Shown one piece after another: positions 22,981-34,966 of a DNA stretch of 64,000 bases. Each line of letters begins with the position of its first letter. The stretch's first letter is position 1. The notes under the pieces were generated by a model. The model was not told the DNA's origin and ran no database searches. It worked only from the letters and a program-made list of their open reading frames with translations. Both the position numbers and the translations under genes were made by a program. Source of the DNA: Whalleya microplaca (Eukaryota; Ascomycota; Sordariomycetes; Xylariales; Xylariaceae); NCBI GenBank assembly GCA_022497155.1, contig MU385743.1:1-64000 (forward strand). The letters run 5' to 3'.

Positions 22981-25168
22981 CTATTCCTTCGAAGCCTTCG
23001 CTTCCACAGTCTCGATATTTGTGCCTGGCGCTGCATCATCACCAACGTGTCCAACCACCTTCTCCACAGCATGGACTGCTTCGTCTGCAAGTGCCTTATC
23101 TTCGAACACTGAGAACGCCATGTGTCAGCCAAACTGGTGTCAATCCTTTGCGGAACGGGATTTAACTTACGGAAGGCCAACTCTTCCAGAGTCCTCCCAA
23201 AGGTTTCAGGGAACATGAAATATACGAAGGCAATCTCGAAGGTCAAGAAACAGCAGTACGAGATGAGGTACCGCCAACTGACATTCGCCAGACCAATTGG
23301 GTTGACGAAGGTTGTGAAGAACCCCGCAAGACGGCCGAAAAGCTGGAAGAATGCGATGCCGCGAGAACGTTCTGCGTAGGGCCACAGTTCGACTAGGTAA
23401 GCTAGATCATCATGTGTCAGTACACAGAGCGGGGATCAATAGACATAGTCACTCACTGTAAGTCAGTGCATTGTATCCAATGTTGTAACAAGGTGAGTAT
23501 GCGAAAATGAAGAAAATCGTCGCTACATTCGCGGCGTTGTTCGGATTTCCCGAGTCATTTCCAGCGATTGCCCTCTCCATGCTGACGGTCCAGCAGACGT
23601 ACACGACCAGCAGTGAACATGTACAAGCAAGATACATGTGTCGTCGCTTGAACTTCGTCACAAGGAAAGCAACGGCGGTGCCACATACGAGCTGCCAGCA
23701 AGAGTTCGCTACATTAATCTGCTGCTTAAAGACCGAATCATTTTTGCCAATCATGGCCAAGAGGTCGCCGAGATAGTATGAAATCAGAGTGTTGCCGGAC
23801 CATTGGGTAAAAAGGCCTAGCATCTGCAATAAACGGCATTAGTATCGGAACTTATAGACTGTTGTGAGTTTCAAGAGGTGCTTCACAGGCTTATGCCTCA
23901 CAAACAGGGCATAAAAGGGACTATGCCGCCCTAGACATCAAGAAAGGGGCTAGAAGTAAGTCTAGATATACATACGGAGCTAATGAGCATACGGCGACGC
24001 ATACCGGAGGTAACGAATAGGTCAGCCCATGATCTCTTCGAATTCTCAAGTTCGATGCTGATCGTCGCCTTAATCTGAGCGAACTCAGCTTTGACGAACT
24101 CCGAGTCGTGGTCATCTTCAGCGTGATACTTCGCTAAGATCTCGTAAGCTTCCTCAGTTCGATCCTTGGTTATCAAGAATCGAGGGCTTTCTGGAAGGAA
24201 CCTTTGCTGAATTAGTCTTGGCTATGGAAATGTCTAAGTCCCCACTAACATGACAAAAGCAATCTGCAATAATGATGGGCACATCTGGAGCCATGCTAAA
24301 TCCTCGGAGTCAGTGGATATTCAAGATAGTTTGGTGAATCACAGGGGTTCCAAGCCCTGCGCTTAGAGCCTTTGACTCCCGAATATACGCCAACGCATGT
24401 CTTTGCTCCTAAGACAGGACATAGAGGCAACAAAGACTCTAGATATTACTCACATGGTATCTTCCAGGCCATGTTAGAAGCAATGTTATTCGTTCCGAAG
24501 CAGATCGCGGCAGCTACGATTTGACCCACGAAGTACGAGACGTTGAAAAGTGACGTAAGGACAGGTCGCTCTTTTGGATATGACAACTCGCCGATGAGGG
24601 ACGAGGCCGAGACGATACAAGTGGGAATTCCGAACCCTAGAATTAGTCGTGCCACGATGTACATGCCGGCTACCGGGGTCCATCAGTGATCACGCTCATT
24701 GAGCCAGGAGCTATACATACCATTGACGGATAACCCTTGGATCAAGGCCCCAATCACCATGATGATTGAACCCCCTAAGATGGAATAGCGCCGTCCACAC
24801 TTATCATTGACGACGCCGATGAATGGAAGAGATGCAATAGCACCAAGGGAGTAGGCAGCAGCAATGATACCCTTGAGTGATCCTTGAGGGTCGCCGAAGT
24901 CTAAATATTTCATTACGGTTAACCATGTGATTGACCTGAGCGCACCATACAGGGTGGACTCACATGTAATCCATGAAGGCACGATCTGTAGGGCGTTAAT
25001 CATCTGCGAGTCGAAGCCGGAAGTCAACTCAATGCCCATGCATGTTGGCAATAGTAAGAAATAGAGGAAGCGTAAGTTTGGTTTCCTGAACCACCTAACC
25101 TTATCCTCTTTCACAAGACGTGTGAGGATAGGGTCGGCCACACTCGTGGGTTGATTGATGACACCCAT
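22981..25168 (-). CDS. MFS sugar-transporter-family permease, 535 aa
   Basis: Eight exons on the minus strand, all in phase: 25168-24964, 24900-24721, 24669-24454, 24295-24246, 24206-23976, 23823-23457, 23401-23171 and 23108-22981. The joined protein has about 12 helices. It carries the family signatures GFDSQM in helix 1, NDKCGRRYSI in loop 2-3, GMYIVARLILGFGIP, FLPESPRFLITKDR after helix 6, YLVELWPYAERSRGIAFFQ and FPETFGRTLEELA after helix 12. This is the fungal hexose/lactose-permease group that imports sugars across the plasma membrane by proton symport; the substrate is not readable from sequence. All introns are 49-155 bp GT..AG. The acidic C-terminal tail is cytosolic. Confidence 0.9.
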
Positions 25169-25367
25169 GATTGCTAACGACCAATCTTGCTCTCTGGTAT
25201 AGGGATATAGGCAGAAGCGGCAGTGGCTTGGAACAGACCGAAGTAGGCTGGCACTGCCGTCTTATACCCTTATAATACAGACCACTACATCCTGTTCTAT
25301 CCATGGGGTGGTAGATTGAAGGCAGGTAGTATATTTCACATCATATATATTTCAGCACTAAGCAATA

Positions 25368-25871
25368 CTACGACTCTGCAATGCGCACAGCACGTTTACT
25401 CCAACATCTCCAGATTCCGGGGTAAGACGACAGGGGTCGATCTAGTTCTTGATTTTCGAAGAAAACTTGGGGGTCGCTTACAACCCCATGGACCACATAC
25501 GAACTGCGCAGTCTCGACCCTTTCCCCCATCTCGTCGGCTGACGCCAAGCTCTTATTAAAAACCGCCCAAGCCTGTCGTTGACCCAATCCCGGAATGGCG
25601 GCTTCAACACACCAGCATCCATTCCTTCGTGGTATTCACACCAATCGCACGTCTGATCGGCCACAGCTCGGCTGGCGCAGGCTTGCCAAGACGGAGTTGA
25701 GGGAGTGCTCGCCGAAACTTGTTTTGCAGCTGAGTAGAGGAGATTTGTTGATATGTCAAGCTGATGCGTGAAATGTATTTCTTTCGGCTCGACGACGTTG
25801 CCTACCCCCGTGTAAGTCTTGGGAAAAGCTGGGCTTTTCCGCTTCAGCACCTGCGCTTCACGAGGTAGCAT
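25368..25871 (-). CDS. Uncertain ORF, 167 aa
   Basis: A 500-base frame on the minus strand is open from ATG to stop. It has no signal peptide, membrane helix or motif I recognise; a CDWC pair and a Trp-rich C-terminal half are its only features. Shadow frames are open opposite it. It could be a lineage-specific gene, an exon of a larger gene, or chance. Confidence 0.2.
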   Translation of the reverse strand: MLPREAQVLKRKSPAFPKTYTGVGNVVEPKEIHFTHQLDISTNLLYSAAKQVSASTPSTPSWQACASRAVADQTCDWCEYHEGMDAGVLKPPFRDWVNDRLGRFLIRAWRQPTRWGKGSRLRSSYVVHGVVSDPQVFFENQELDRPLSSYPGIWRCWSKRAVRIAES

Positions 25872-27020
25872 AGATTCACCGATCCAGTATAGTCAGAAAA
25901 GCAGAACAGATACGTGAATAAATCTGAATTGATCCCATGATAACGGTCAACACAGTTTACCAACAGTCCATTGAAATCTTGCGGCTCATGCTGATATTTT
26001 TCCTGGCTTCCTACGCGACGTTGTTCAAGAGACGACGTTCAAAGGATCTGCAACTCGATATTAACTCAATGCACTGCGCATGAAACCCCAGTTCCCCAGA
26101 CTCTGGTACTTATTAGGCTGAATCTAGCTCGCCCAGGGCTTTGGCGCACACGTTCCTAGCCCAGCAGCTAATGTCGCGATTGGAGACGGCTAAATGAGAT
26201 TCACGTCGAGTCTCGGTTCACACGTGGGCTGAGTCATGTCTCACTATGAGCCACATGGAACTACCCACGCTCTCTTACAGTGTGTGCTTCCCCTGATTAA
26301 AGTGCCCTCCTACGTTGAGCTTGTTAGAATAGAGGAGATGGGGCGACAGACATGCTCTATCATAATCCACTCCAAGGGCTCTAGATACACTCCAACTTCC
26401 ACTCTGTAGCGTATAGACGACTTTTCATCTTTTTTTTTTGATAGAAATTGCTTCGATTCGCCGCTTCCCTGTCTAGATAATTGCAGTCATGTATCATCAA
26501 CTTGCCAGTGTTCGAACATAGAGGACTTCGCCTATCTAATGCCTACTAGAAGCAATTGTTACCCAAGGTCAAGAAGACTAGTATTTCACGATCAGGTATG
26601 CTTTATGTATACAAGGTAGTCTAATACTTGTGAGTTACTTTTACTTATAACTTATTGTACTTGGACAAGTGAAATGAAGTTGATGGTTTCTCTTATTATC
26701 TGACGGCTGAACTCAATTCTTGGGGATGAATTATCTACCTACTGTTAACTGCCACTTATTGCGCTCATTTTTAATAGTAGAAACGGGAGAAAATCCTTCA
26801 TCAGCGGGACCTGGATCATCTATTATAAACACGACATTCCTATAACAGTGGTCTGTAGACTTACATGTATGAAAGAGAAACTCATAACCTGCGCACTATG
26901 CTACTCCCGAGTCCACGCCATGCAGCTTAAAGCGACCGTACATCGAGATATCTCTAACCTGTAATAAATCATAACCCCCTTCTACTACCCAAATTCAAGC
27001 ACAGCACAGCAAAACAAAAC

Positions 27021-27038
27021 ACACACACACACACACAC
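27021..27038. repeat. CA dinucleotide microsatellite
   Basis: Nine AC units lie directly after an A-rich AAACAAAAC stretch, about 450 bp downstream of the golgin stop codon. Confidence 0.8.
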
Positions 27039-27492
27039 TTAAACAAGCATTAAAATAAAAGGGCGTCTCTCACCCCTTACTACCCCACACCACCCTCTAC
27101 TCCCGCTATCTATCATACACTGATTGACCATCGTATACATTATACTCGTCGTATACATTATACAAGGAGCTCGAGTCCAGCGACTCCCCCCATGCCATAC
27201 AACCAGTAGTAGGGAGCATAGCATCATGGTAACATTTATCTACATGTACCAAGGTACCAAGGTATCAATGAATCAATACACACGCGTAAACACGTCCGAT
27301 CTTCTCCCTTTCTTTCCAAGACCAGCCAATCCGTCGAGTGCTTAGGCAGATGTGTACTTAACGCACTCCCTCGCTGAAGATACACTCGCTCAAGATACTC
27401 CCGCCCATGATACTCTCGCTGACGGCACTAGGGCGCTCCCCTAGTCACACCGTGTCCCGGCCATGTTAAGGGTGTTAAGGATGTCAAGGGTG

Positions 27493-30400
27493 CTACCTCC
27501 CGGACCTCGACAAATGCTGAACAGCCGCCATCCACTTCTGCTCGTCCGCACTATATTGTAATCCCCTCGTTAGCCAACAACACTTCCTCTCACTCAAAGA
27601 CACCAGAAAGGCTTAAATTCCCCAGCAAGAAAAAGGGGCTCGAAAGCGGACTGCATAAAAGCAAGAAAGGAAAAAAAAAAAAAAAAAAACATACCGATCA
27701 AACCTCAAAAGCTTCCCCAGCACCGGCACCAGCTGCGCGCGCACCTTCTCGTCCTTGACCTCCAGGAACTGCAGCAGGATCGTCTTCAGGTACATCGTAT
27801 CCGGCGCCCCCCCTACACTCGCACCGGAAACCGACCCATTAACCCCCGCGCTCCGCGCCGACTCGCCGCTCGAGCGCCCGACACTACCCACCCTAGCATG
27901 CTGCGACTGCAGCGCCTGCACGCCCCTAAGCTCGCGCAAAACTTTCTCGTACCGCGCCCTCGCCTCGTCCAGCAACTTCCGGAGGTCAGCGCGCTGGCGC
28001 TCAGCATCACGGACCTGGACCTCCGAGGCATCGAGCGCAGCCCTCAGATTCGCGACCGCAACCGTCAAATCCCCAACCTCAGCCCCCGCCTTCGCGTGCC
28101 GCGCCTCGCCCTCCGCCAATCTCCTCCGGGCATCCCCCTCGCGCGCCGCGAGCCCGTCCCGCTCGTCCGCTACGGAGCGGACCTCGCGCTCGAGCTCGCG
28201 GACGCGGGACCGCAGGTCCTCGGCCTCGCGGGCGCGGCGGCGTGCGAGCGTGGCGCCCTCGTCCTCGACGCGGTCGCGCTCCTCGACGGCGGCCTCGAGC
28301 CGGGCGCGCATCTCGCGGACCTTCGCGTCGGCGCGCGCGTCCACGTCCGCCAGCATGCGGCGCATGGTCTCGGCCTCGCGCGTGCGCTCGGCCAGGTGCC
28401 GCTGCGCCTCGGCGAGCTCCTCCTCGAGACTCTCCATTTGGCCGCGCGCCTCCTTGAGCTGCGTCGACAGCTCCGCCGCCTGGTCGCGCATCGAGGACAG
28501 TAGCCCTTGCGCGGCGTGGTACTGCTGCGCCTTGAGGTCCGCGTCCTCGCGCGCCGTGTCCCGCTCCTTCTGCAGCCGCGCTACCCCGTCCTCGAGCTGC
28601 GCGACCTGGGGCCGCAGCGTCGAGAGCTCCGATTGCAGGGACTCCAGCTCGCGGACGGCTTTCTCGGCCTTCGCGGCGAATTCTACCTTTTCGGCCTCGG
28701 CGCGGCGGTAGTCGCGCCCGGCTACGCGCTTCTCGTCTTCGAGACGGACGCGGACGGTCTTCTCGGCGGCGAGTTTCTCGTTGAGCAATTTGACCTCGGA
28801 TTCGCGGTCGGAGGCTAGGCGCTGAACTCGGGTCACTTCGTTCTTCAGATCTTTCTCGCGCCTCTCCATGTTTCGGAGCTCGCTCTGCTTAGTAGCTAAC
28901 TCCTCCTTGGTCGTCTTCAGGGTGGCGGCCTCCTGGCGCAGGCTCCTGATCTCGGGTTGGGCCTTGGTCAGGACCTCGCGCAGATCGGTGAGATCCTTGT
29001 AACGGCTCTGAGAGAGCTGCTGGGCGGCTCCCAAGTCCGACTGCAGAGTTTGAGACTTAATCTTCAACTCGTCAAATTCGGCCTTCATTGCAGCGTACTC
29101 CTTCTGCACCTTCGTGCTGGTCTCGGATTTCGAAGTGAAGGTGCCGATATCCTTCTCCAGCTCCGCGATTCTGGACTTCAGTGTCTTCTTCTCAGATTCC
29201 AGATCCTTGATCTTTTCCTTGGCCTCGACGTGATCTTGGCCGATATTGATGAGATTCTCCTGCATGTTCTCGATCTCCTCTCGAAGCTCTTCCTCCGTCT
29301 TCCTCTGATTAGACAGTCGCTCGATTTGGGTATCTTTCTGCGTAATCTCATCCTTCAACCTGGTCACTTCAGTTCTCAGGGCCTCCGTATCGGGACTTTC
29401 AAGAAGGGGTGAAGGCTGGGCTTGCTCCGACGTTTCACTCGGCGCGGCCTCCGTGCTTGCGGTAGCAGCGCCGCCCTTCTTCTTTTTCTTGTTCTTCTTC
29501 TTAGATCCACCACCTGTTGTAGGCTGTGTGGCTGGAACTGCTAATGACCCTGATGTCGAAGCCGGAGATGGCAGAGGGGCTGATTGGATCTGCTTGTTGA
29601 GCTGCACAATCTTGTCTTCGCTTTCAGATTTGGAGCTTCTCAAGGACTCGATCTCGCTCGTCAAATTCTGCACCTTGGTATCTAGCTCGGATTTCGCCTC
29701 TGACAGTTTCTTCAACTTGGAGTCTAGTTCGGTATTCTGAGACCTCGATATGTAGAGTTTAGACTCTTGCTCCTTGACGGTGGATACTGCCTTAGATATC
29801 TCCTTCTCAAGGCTAACCTCCAGATCTCTGATTTGCGACTGGGTCGTTTCGAGCTTTTCAGTGAGCGACTTGATCTCGGCGTTCCTGGCGTCCAGTTGAG
29901 TCTGCATAGATTCCTGAACGGAAGCTTTGTCGCGGCTTTCGCTCAGCTCGCGCGTCGCTTTCTCGAGACTTTCTACCAAACCAGTGCTGTTTTCCTTGGC
30001 AACCGATAGCTCTTCTTTCAGGATGCTCACTTCGGACGTGAGCTTCTCGATCTCTTCCGATTTGGATCTGACCTCGGCCTGAAGCTGGGGAATCTCATCG
30101 TCGTACGAGAACATGTCCTCGCTCGTAACCTTGCTCTCGTCAGTGTCAACTGGTTTTTGTCTGGGAGAGAAGACCCCTAGTATGGAAGATACCGGTGACT
30201 TGAGCCCAGAGGGAGAGGTCGATCGCTTTGCCCCGTCCGCCTTCGCATCTTCCGAGCCGTTCTCAGCCTGGGTGTTATTGGACGCGGGCGTCTCCTTGGG
30301 CTGGGCAGCCTTCAGAGCAGCGACTTCTTCCCTGAGAGCGGTAAGCTCCTTGTCGGTCTCGTCAGACTTTTTCTTATAAGTCTCTTTCTCGCCCGACACG

Positions 30401-31206
30401 CGCTTAAACTCCTCCATAACCATGTCGCCCTTCAGGTTCAGCTGATTCAGGTACTCGACAAGGGCGGCGGGATCCTTGATGCTAGTTAATGGCGTGTTCT
30501 CGCGCAAGGCCCGCTCAAAGGGTTCGATGGAAGTCGCTCGCCCATGGGCGATTCGGTACGAGCGTAGCAGTTCTACAAAATGAAGATAATCAGCACCAAC
30601 ATCTCGGGGACGCGTGCAAGACGGGATGGGGCCCACCTGGATATGTAGCCTCCAACTTCTCCAACTTCCGAAGCTTAGTCTTGATTAGGGGTGGGAGCTC
30701 TGGCGGTGTCGCATCTTTCGTCTTCTCGTCTGACGGGGCGACTGTGTGATCCTTCTTTTCACCATCCTGTTCAGCCGCAACGGCGGGCTTCTCTACGCCA
30801 TTGCCCGCTTTCTCGTCCTCGGCGGCCTTTTCGTTCGAAGCAGGCTGGGGAGCAGGATCGGGAGCAGGATCGGGCTCTTCATCGTCGAGCACGAAAGCGG
30901 CCTCGAAGATGGCCGGGTCGGGGTTCGCAGCACCGTCACCGTTCGAGGTATCCTGGCTCTTCTTCGGCTTGCGCTTAGCAGCGGAGTTGGTCCTAGATAC
31001 CGAACGCGTGCGCTGGCCGGAGCCGGAGGGAGAGTTGTTATTAGAGCGTTGGTCGGCGAGAGACTTCTGGCGGGCCTGCTCTTCGGCGATGCTGCGGTCG
31101 ATGGCGCCTTTTATTCTCTGTACGGCCTATGGGATTAGAAAATAAGATAGATCTCTTGGGCTACGACCTGACAACATCACAGAGGCGGCAGACATACGGA
31201 AAACAT
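27493..31206 (-). CDS. RUD3: Golgin of the Rud3/GMAP-210 type (GRAB/GRIP-related domain), 1141 aa
   Basis: Four exons on the minus strand: 31206-31198 (nine bases, Met-Phe-Ser), 31117-30637, 30572-27695 and 27550-27493. The N-terminus RIKGAIDRSIAEEQARQ and the segment KLRKLEKLEATYPELLRSY are conserved in fungal Rud3 homologues. A coiled coil of roughly 850 residues follows, broken by a Lys-rich patch. The C-terminus MYLKTILLQFLEVKDEKVR plus PVLGKLLRFDRADEQKW is the Arf1-binding GRAB domain. Such golgins tether vesicles on the cis-Golgi. The last intron contains a 19-base homopolymer, which makes an intron-retaining misprediction easy. The half encoding the C-terminal coil is very GC-rich, producing long false frames on the opposite strand. 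It is transcribed divergently from Lunapark. Confidence 0.9.
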
Positions 31207-32153
31207 GGTGACAGCGTCAACACCCTTCACAGGTCACCACAATGACAAACGGACGAACGCGATTCGGGGAGCGAGAGATCGTGGCCATGCGCCTGGGGGA
31301 ACGTAGAAGATGAAGGATCGATTAATTAATGTCAAGAAAGTCGATAGATATAATTAGCAGCCAATCAGTAACGGAGAAGACAAGAAGAGGTTCGTTGACT
31401 GTAAGCTATGTGAGCTGTTGGCTGACTGATTGTCGTACTTTGTTCGTTTCCAATAGACGAGGCCAAGCAGTGCCAGGTTGTCCTGCCTATCTGCATTATT
31501 CAGATTCTATATGCGTATTATGAGATATGTAAGTAAGAAGGTTAGTCAGGTCAGGCAGGAACCTTCCTTCCAATGCGACAGGATGTATTGGATGTAAGTA
31601 GAAGTACGTACATGTACATACGAAGCTGACAGGTAGCAGTACTCTGTACCTAAACTGCACGTAAAGAATTGCCTAGTTAGGTAGATAGTGGATCTTTCAG
31701 GCACCTCAGCTGCTGTAGTACATGGATGTAAGTATACCTAGGTATATGTTCCCACCTAAACTCACCTAGATACCTAAGGAAGATACCTGTACGCGGTACG
31801 GAGTACCTAGGCTAGGTCTACGTGGAGGTACATAAGGTACATAGCAAATGACCACGGCTTATCCCACCATCCAAGTATTTTATTTTATTTTATTTTCGCC
31901 ATGTCGTCACTCGACCAGTCTGCTGTTAGCCCGAGTGTCAACAAACCTCGATAATTCGCTTCTTGTTCTACTTTACTATTCATTGTTGTCCTCAAACGTT
32001 GATAGCTTTGAAGTCTGCGCCTATTATCATCGCTATTATCGCTATTATCACTATTGATTGCCATTCTACCTATTTATTTCGGACAACTTCCCCTCCCTTT
32101 CCTGTTCCATGTAGCCATGATCACACGACGGTGACTGTTCTGACGCCTTTATC
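31207..32153. promoter_or_regulatory. Shared intergenic region of golgin and Lunapark genes
   Basis: The 947 bp between two diverging housekeeping genes must contain both promoters. They include repeated GTACCTAGGTA-like words (31730-31835), a TTTTATTTTATTTTATTTT tract near 31880 and TATCGCTATTATC repeats near 32030. No coding sequence was recognised. Confidence 0.5.
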
Positions 32154-33477
32154 ATGGTAACTTTCTGGCCCTGGAAGGTAAGCTCTCCTAAGATGAGGAT
32201 CATCTCCTTGTCTTGAATGTGTCTAACATAGCCCTCATCATGGACAGGGCGACGGCTCTTCCACCGCCTCTTTCGAGAAGACCCTCTCCACCCTATCGAG
32301 CAAGATCACCACGACGCAGGCACAGCTCGATCGCGTGCGCTCCAACTCCCGCCGCATCAAGGTCCTCTGGACTCTCTACCTGACCTTCGCCTACCTCGTC
32401 TACGCCATTGTCCTGACACTGGTTGTTGGCTGGCACAATCTGGGACCGTGGGAATGGACTGGCATGGCTGGCGGCCCGGTGCTGTAGGTTCTCCCATCCA
32501 GCAACGCCTACGACAGGAAGACGTGTCGCTAATAGGAATATGGAATGCTTAGCATATACCTCATACGCACCACAACGCACGCCTACTTCACCTTCCGCAT
32601 CGAGACCCTGGAGGCCCGCCTCCAAGACCAGCAAGCCGAGCGCGCAAAGACCATCCAGAAGCTCAAGGACGCCACCAAGTACGACTCGACCCTCGAGCTG
32701 CTCGAGAAATACGGCGGACCCGGGGAGAACCGGCCCCGATCGAAGCAAGGGGACGAAGGCGACTCGGACGACCAAAAGAAAGGAGAGGCGGGCAAGAAGG
32801 GACATCCCAACGGCCCGGGCCCCAACATCGTCATCGGCGGACGGACGAACCTGCCCCCTCCCCCCACGGCGAACATCCAGCGTCCGTCCTCCTCTCCCGC
32901 CAGCGCACAGCATCATCACCCGAACCAACAGCTAAGCCCCTATCCCAACGGGCCCCCCCACACGCCCGAGCACCAACACCCCCCAACCACAGCCGAATTC
33001 GCACCCAACGCCGAGTTCGCCCCGAACGCCCTCCCCCAACTTCCTCCCACAGCCAATACACCCACCGCCTACCCGCGCTACGAGACGGACGGCCCGCCCC
33101 GCTGGTACGACCGGATCATGGACCTGATGCTCGGCGAGGACGAGACCGCGCCCAAGAACCGCATCGTGCTGATCTGCCGCGGCTGCCGCCTCGTCAACGG
33201 GCAGGCGCCGCCCGGGACCAAGTCCCTGTCCGAGCTGGGGACGTGGCGCTGCATCGCGTGCGGGAGTGCGAATGGGGAGATGGACGAGGGGAGGAAGATC
33301 GTGCGGGAGGTGCTTGGCTCGGGCTCGGGGTCGGGGGGTAAGCGGGAGGATGGGAGTAGTGAGGAGGTGGAGGAGGTGGGGCAGGGGGATGAGGATGAGG
33401 ATGAGGATGTGGATGCGGGTGCGAGAGAGGAGAACAAAGCGAGGTTGAGGAATAAGAAGTCCCAGATGGTTCCCTGA
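32154..33477 (+). CDS. LNP1: Lunapark-family ER membrane protein, 394 aa
   Basis: Three exons: 32154-32177, 32248-32483 and 32553-33477. The N-terminus MVTFWPWKG, two hydrophobic segments (IKVLWTLYLTFAYLVYAIVL and the GGPVLIYLIR region) and a following short coiled coil match the Lunapark family. The C-terminal zinc ribbon has C-x2-C pairs at residues 295/298 and 320/323. Lunapark stabilises three-way junctions of the endoplasmic reticulum. Between the coil and the zinc ribbon lies a long Pro/His/Asn-rich disordered stretch with the duplicated phrase EFAPNA. The C-terminus is strongly acidic. The intron before exon 3 removes a stop codon that would otherwise truncate the protein after the first helix. 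Confidence 0.9.
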
Positions 33478-34966
33478 GGGATGTAGATGCTGGATGGGTA
33501 ATAACTTAGGGGATTAATTGAGTTCATTATTTGCCTTGATCTGGGCCACACACGTATACTCGGCGGAACCTTGACATTGTCGTGCCCTAGATATCCCGAT
33601 TATTTACCTAGGACGCGGGCATACATATATTTTACCTTGCTGGAAATTCACTACAGACCGACCCTCTCTCCCGGCAAGACCATCTTCGCCAGCGAAAGCA
33701 GAGAAAGGGACTGCACCGGTACGAGCAATGGATCTTTCCCTGGCCGAGCCGAGCTGGCCGGGGAAAGGGAACGGCAAGTGCTTCAATGAGGCTTATCGGG
33801 GCTTCTTGAGGGACCTAGGCTTTGGGAACCTTGATGTTGCGAATTCTTGGGGCTTGCTTAGATGTGTGAGGGATGGCTTTGGCATGGGCCTGGTGTATTA
33901 TTAATTTGATACTGTCCGGCAGTGTTGGGAATATGGGTACTGTGGGCTGGGATGGGATCGGAAAGGAGTGGGCGAGAGCGGATAGCTTTTAGTTGGTTTT
34001 TTTGCCCCTGGATTTCTAATCTAGCGGTTTGATTCGCGGTGTTGGGATTGATGGATAGGTAGGATGAATTGCGTTTCTACTTGGCTGTCTAAGTAAAATG
34101 ATGGTGTTGGTCTGAAAGGTGTTCTATCCGGTAGTGGAGGTCTATGGTCGTGTACATGGTCTAGGGGATTACGGATTTGATCATCAGAACGCCTGCTCGT
34201 CGCGAAGGCCTCTAGAAAGATTCTATCCGCAGCTAATATGAGTTCAAGAATGCAGATTTCCAGAGTAGGAGTGTATCATATTGAAAGTGGCTTGTTTAAT
34301 TTGCTTCATTTTGTCCAAGTTGCTTTTCTTACCAAGGCAACTGTAGGGGGGTTTAAAGCTGGTGAAAAGAGGATGTAGTGAATGTAGATGGTCAAGTGAA
34401 ATTCTGCAGTAGAGAGTAAAGCAAGTCTACATGTTTCAGTATGCTTAAAAAAAAATATGGTTATAATCGTATTGGAACCTTCAAGTCATCACAGGCAACT
34501 CACAGACTATTCATCCAGGGGTCATATTCCTCCATTGTAAGGCAGGTTCTCATCTTTTCGTTTGATGCAAAATTTAGCTTCTAGCATTATTAGTAATTTT
34601 AGACCGAGTACAAATGGAAGAATAAAAGAATGGAATAATTCAATGTACAATTGTATTTTTAATTCGACAAGTGTACAATAGCTGGCGGTCTTGCCTGTAT
34701 CAAAGCTTCATGTAGTTCCATCATGCATGCTAGACTGAACGTGCACAAACATCCATGGAAAGCCTGCCAGTCGACGACATCATGGTTGCTTCTTGATTGG
34801 TTCTGTAGTTCCTCGAGATTTTTTGGGCTTTGTTGTTGAATTTTATCTGCACTGCTGCTGCATTTGCATGCTGTGAAGGACCTTTCTACAAACTTCTTCA
34901 ACACCCCTTCACAGGGAGTCCAACCATCCCATCATATCCCTACCTCACTACCAGACTACCTCCAAC
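33478..34966. other. Intergenic, 1.49 kb
   Basis: GC content falls sharply after the Lunapark stop. Frames at 33571-33789 and 34659-34904 look random. No repeat or RNA gene was recognised. Confidence 0.5.

Larger units (their letters stand above)
25169..27492. other. Intergenic, 2.3 kb, with low-complexity DNA
   Basis: A promoter region for the transporter is followed by AT-rich DNA, a CA microsatellite (27021-27038) and a short direct repeat CGTATACATTATAC twice near 27132-27165. Imperfect repeats around GATACTC occur at 27370-27415. One uncertain 167-codon frame (25871-25368, minus) is listed separately. Confidence 0.5.

Noticed and set aside
25368..25871. 167-codon frame as a confident gene
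   Set aside because: No recognisable domain and open shadows on the other strand; kept only at low confidence.
27021..27420. CRISPR-like or satellite array near the golgin 3' end
   Set aside because: Only a short CA microsatellite and a few imperfect direct repeats; no regular spacers, and the genome is eukaryotic.
27755..28711. 318-codon Ser/Arg-rich frame on the plus strand, with others at 27898-28503 and 28957-29412
   Set aside because: They are antisense shadows of the GC-rich golgin coiled coil; composition is biased and no family motif appears.
32293..32928. Long minus-strand frame opposite Lunapark
   Set aside because: It is a GC-driven shadow of a well-supported gene.
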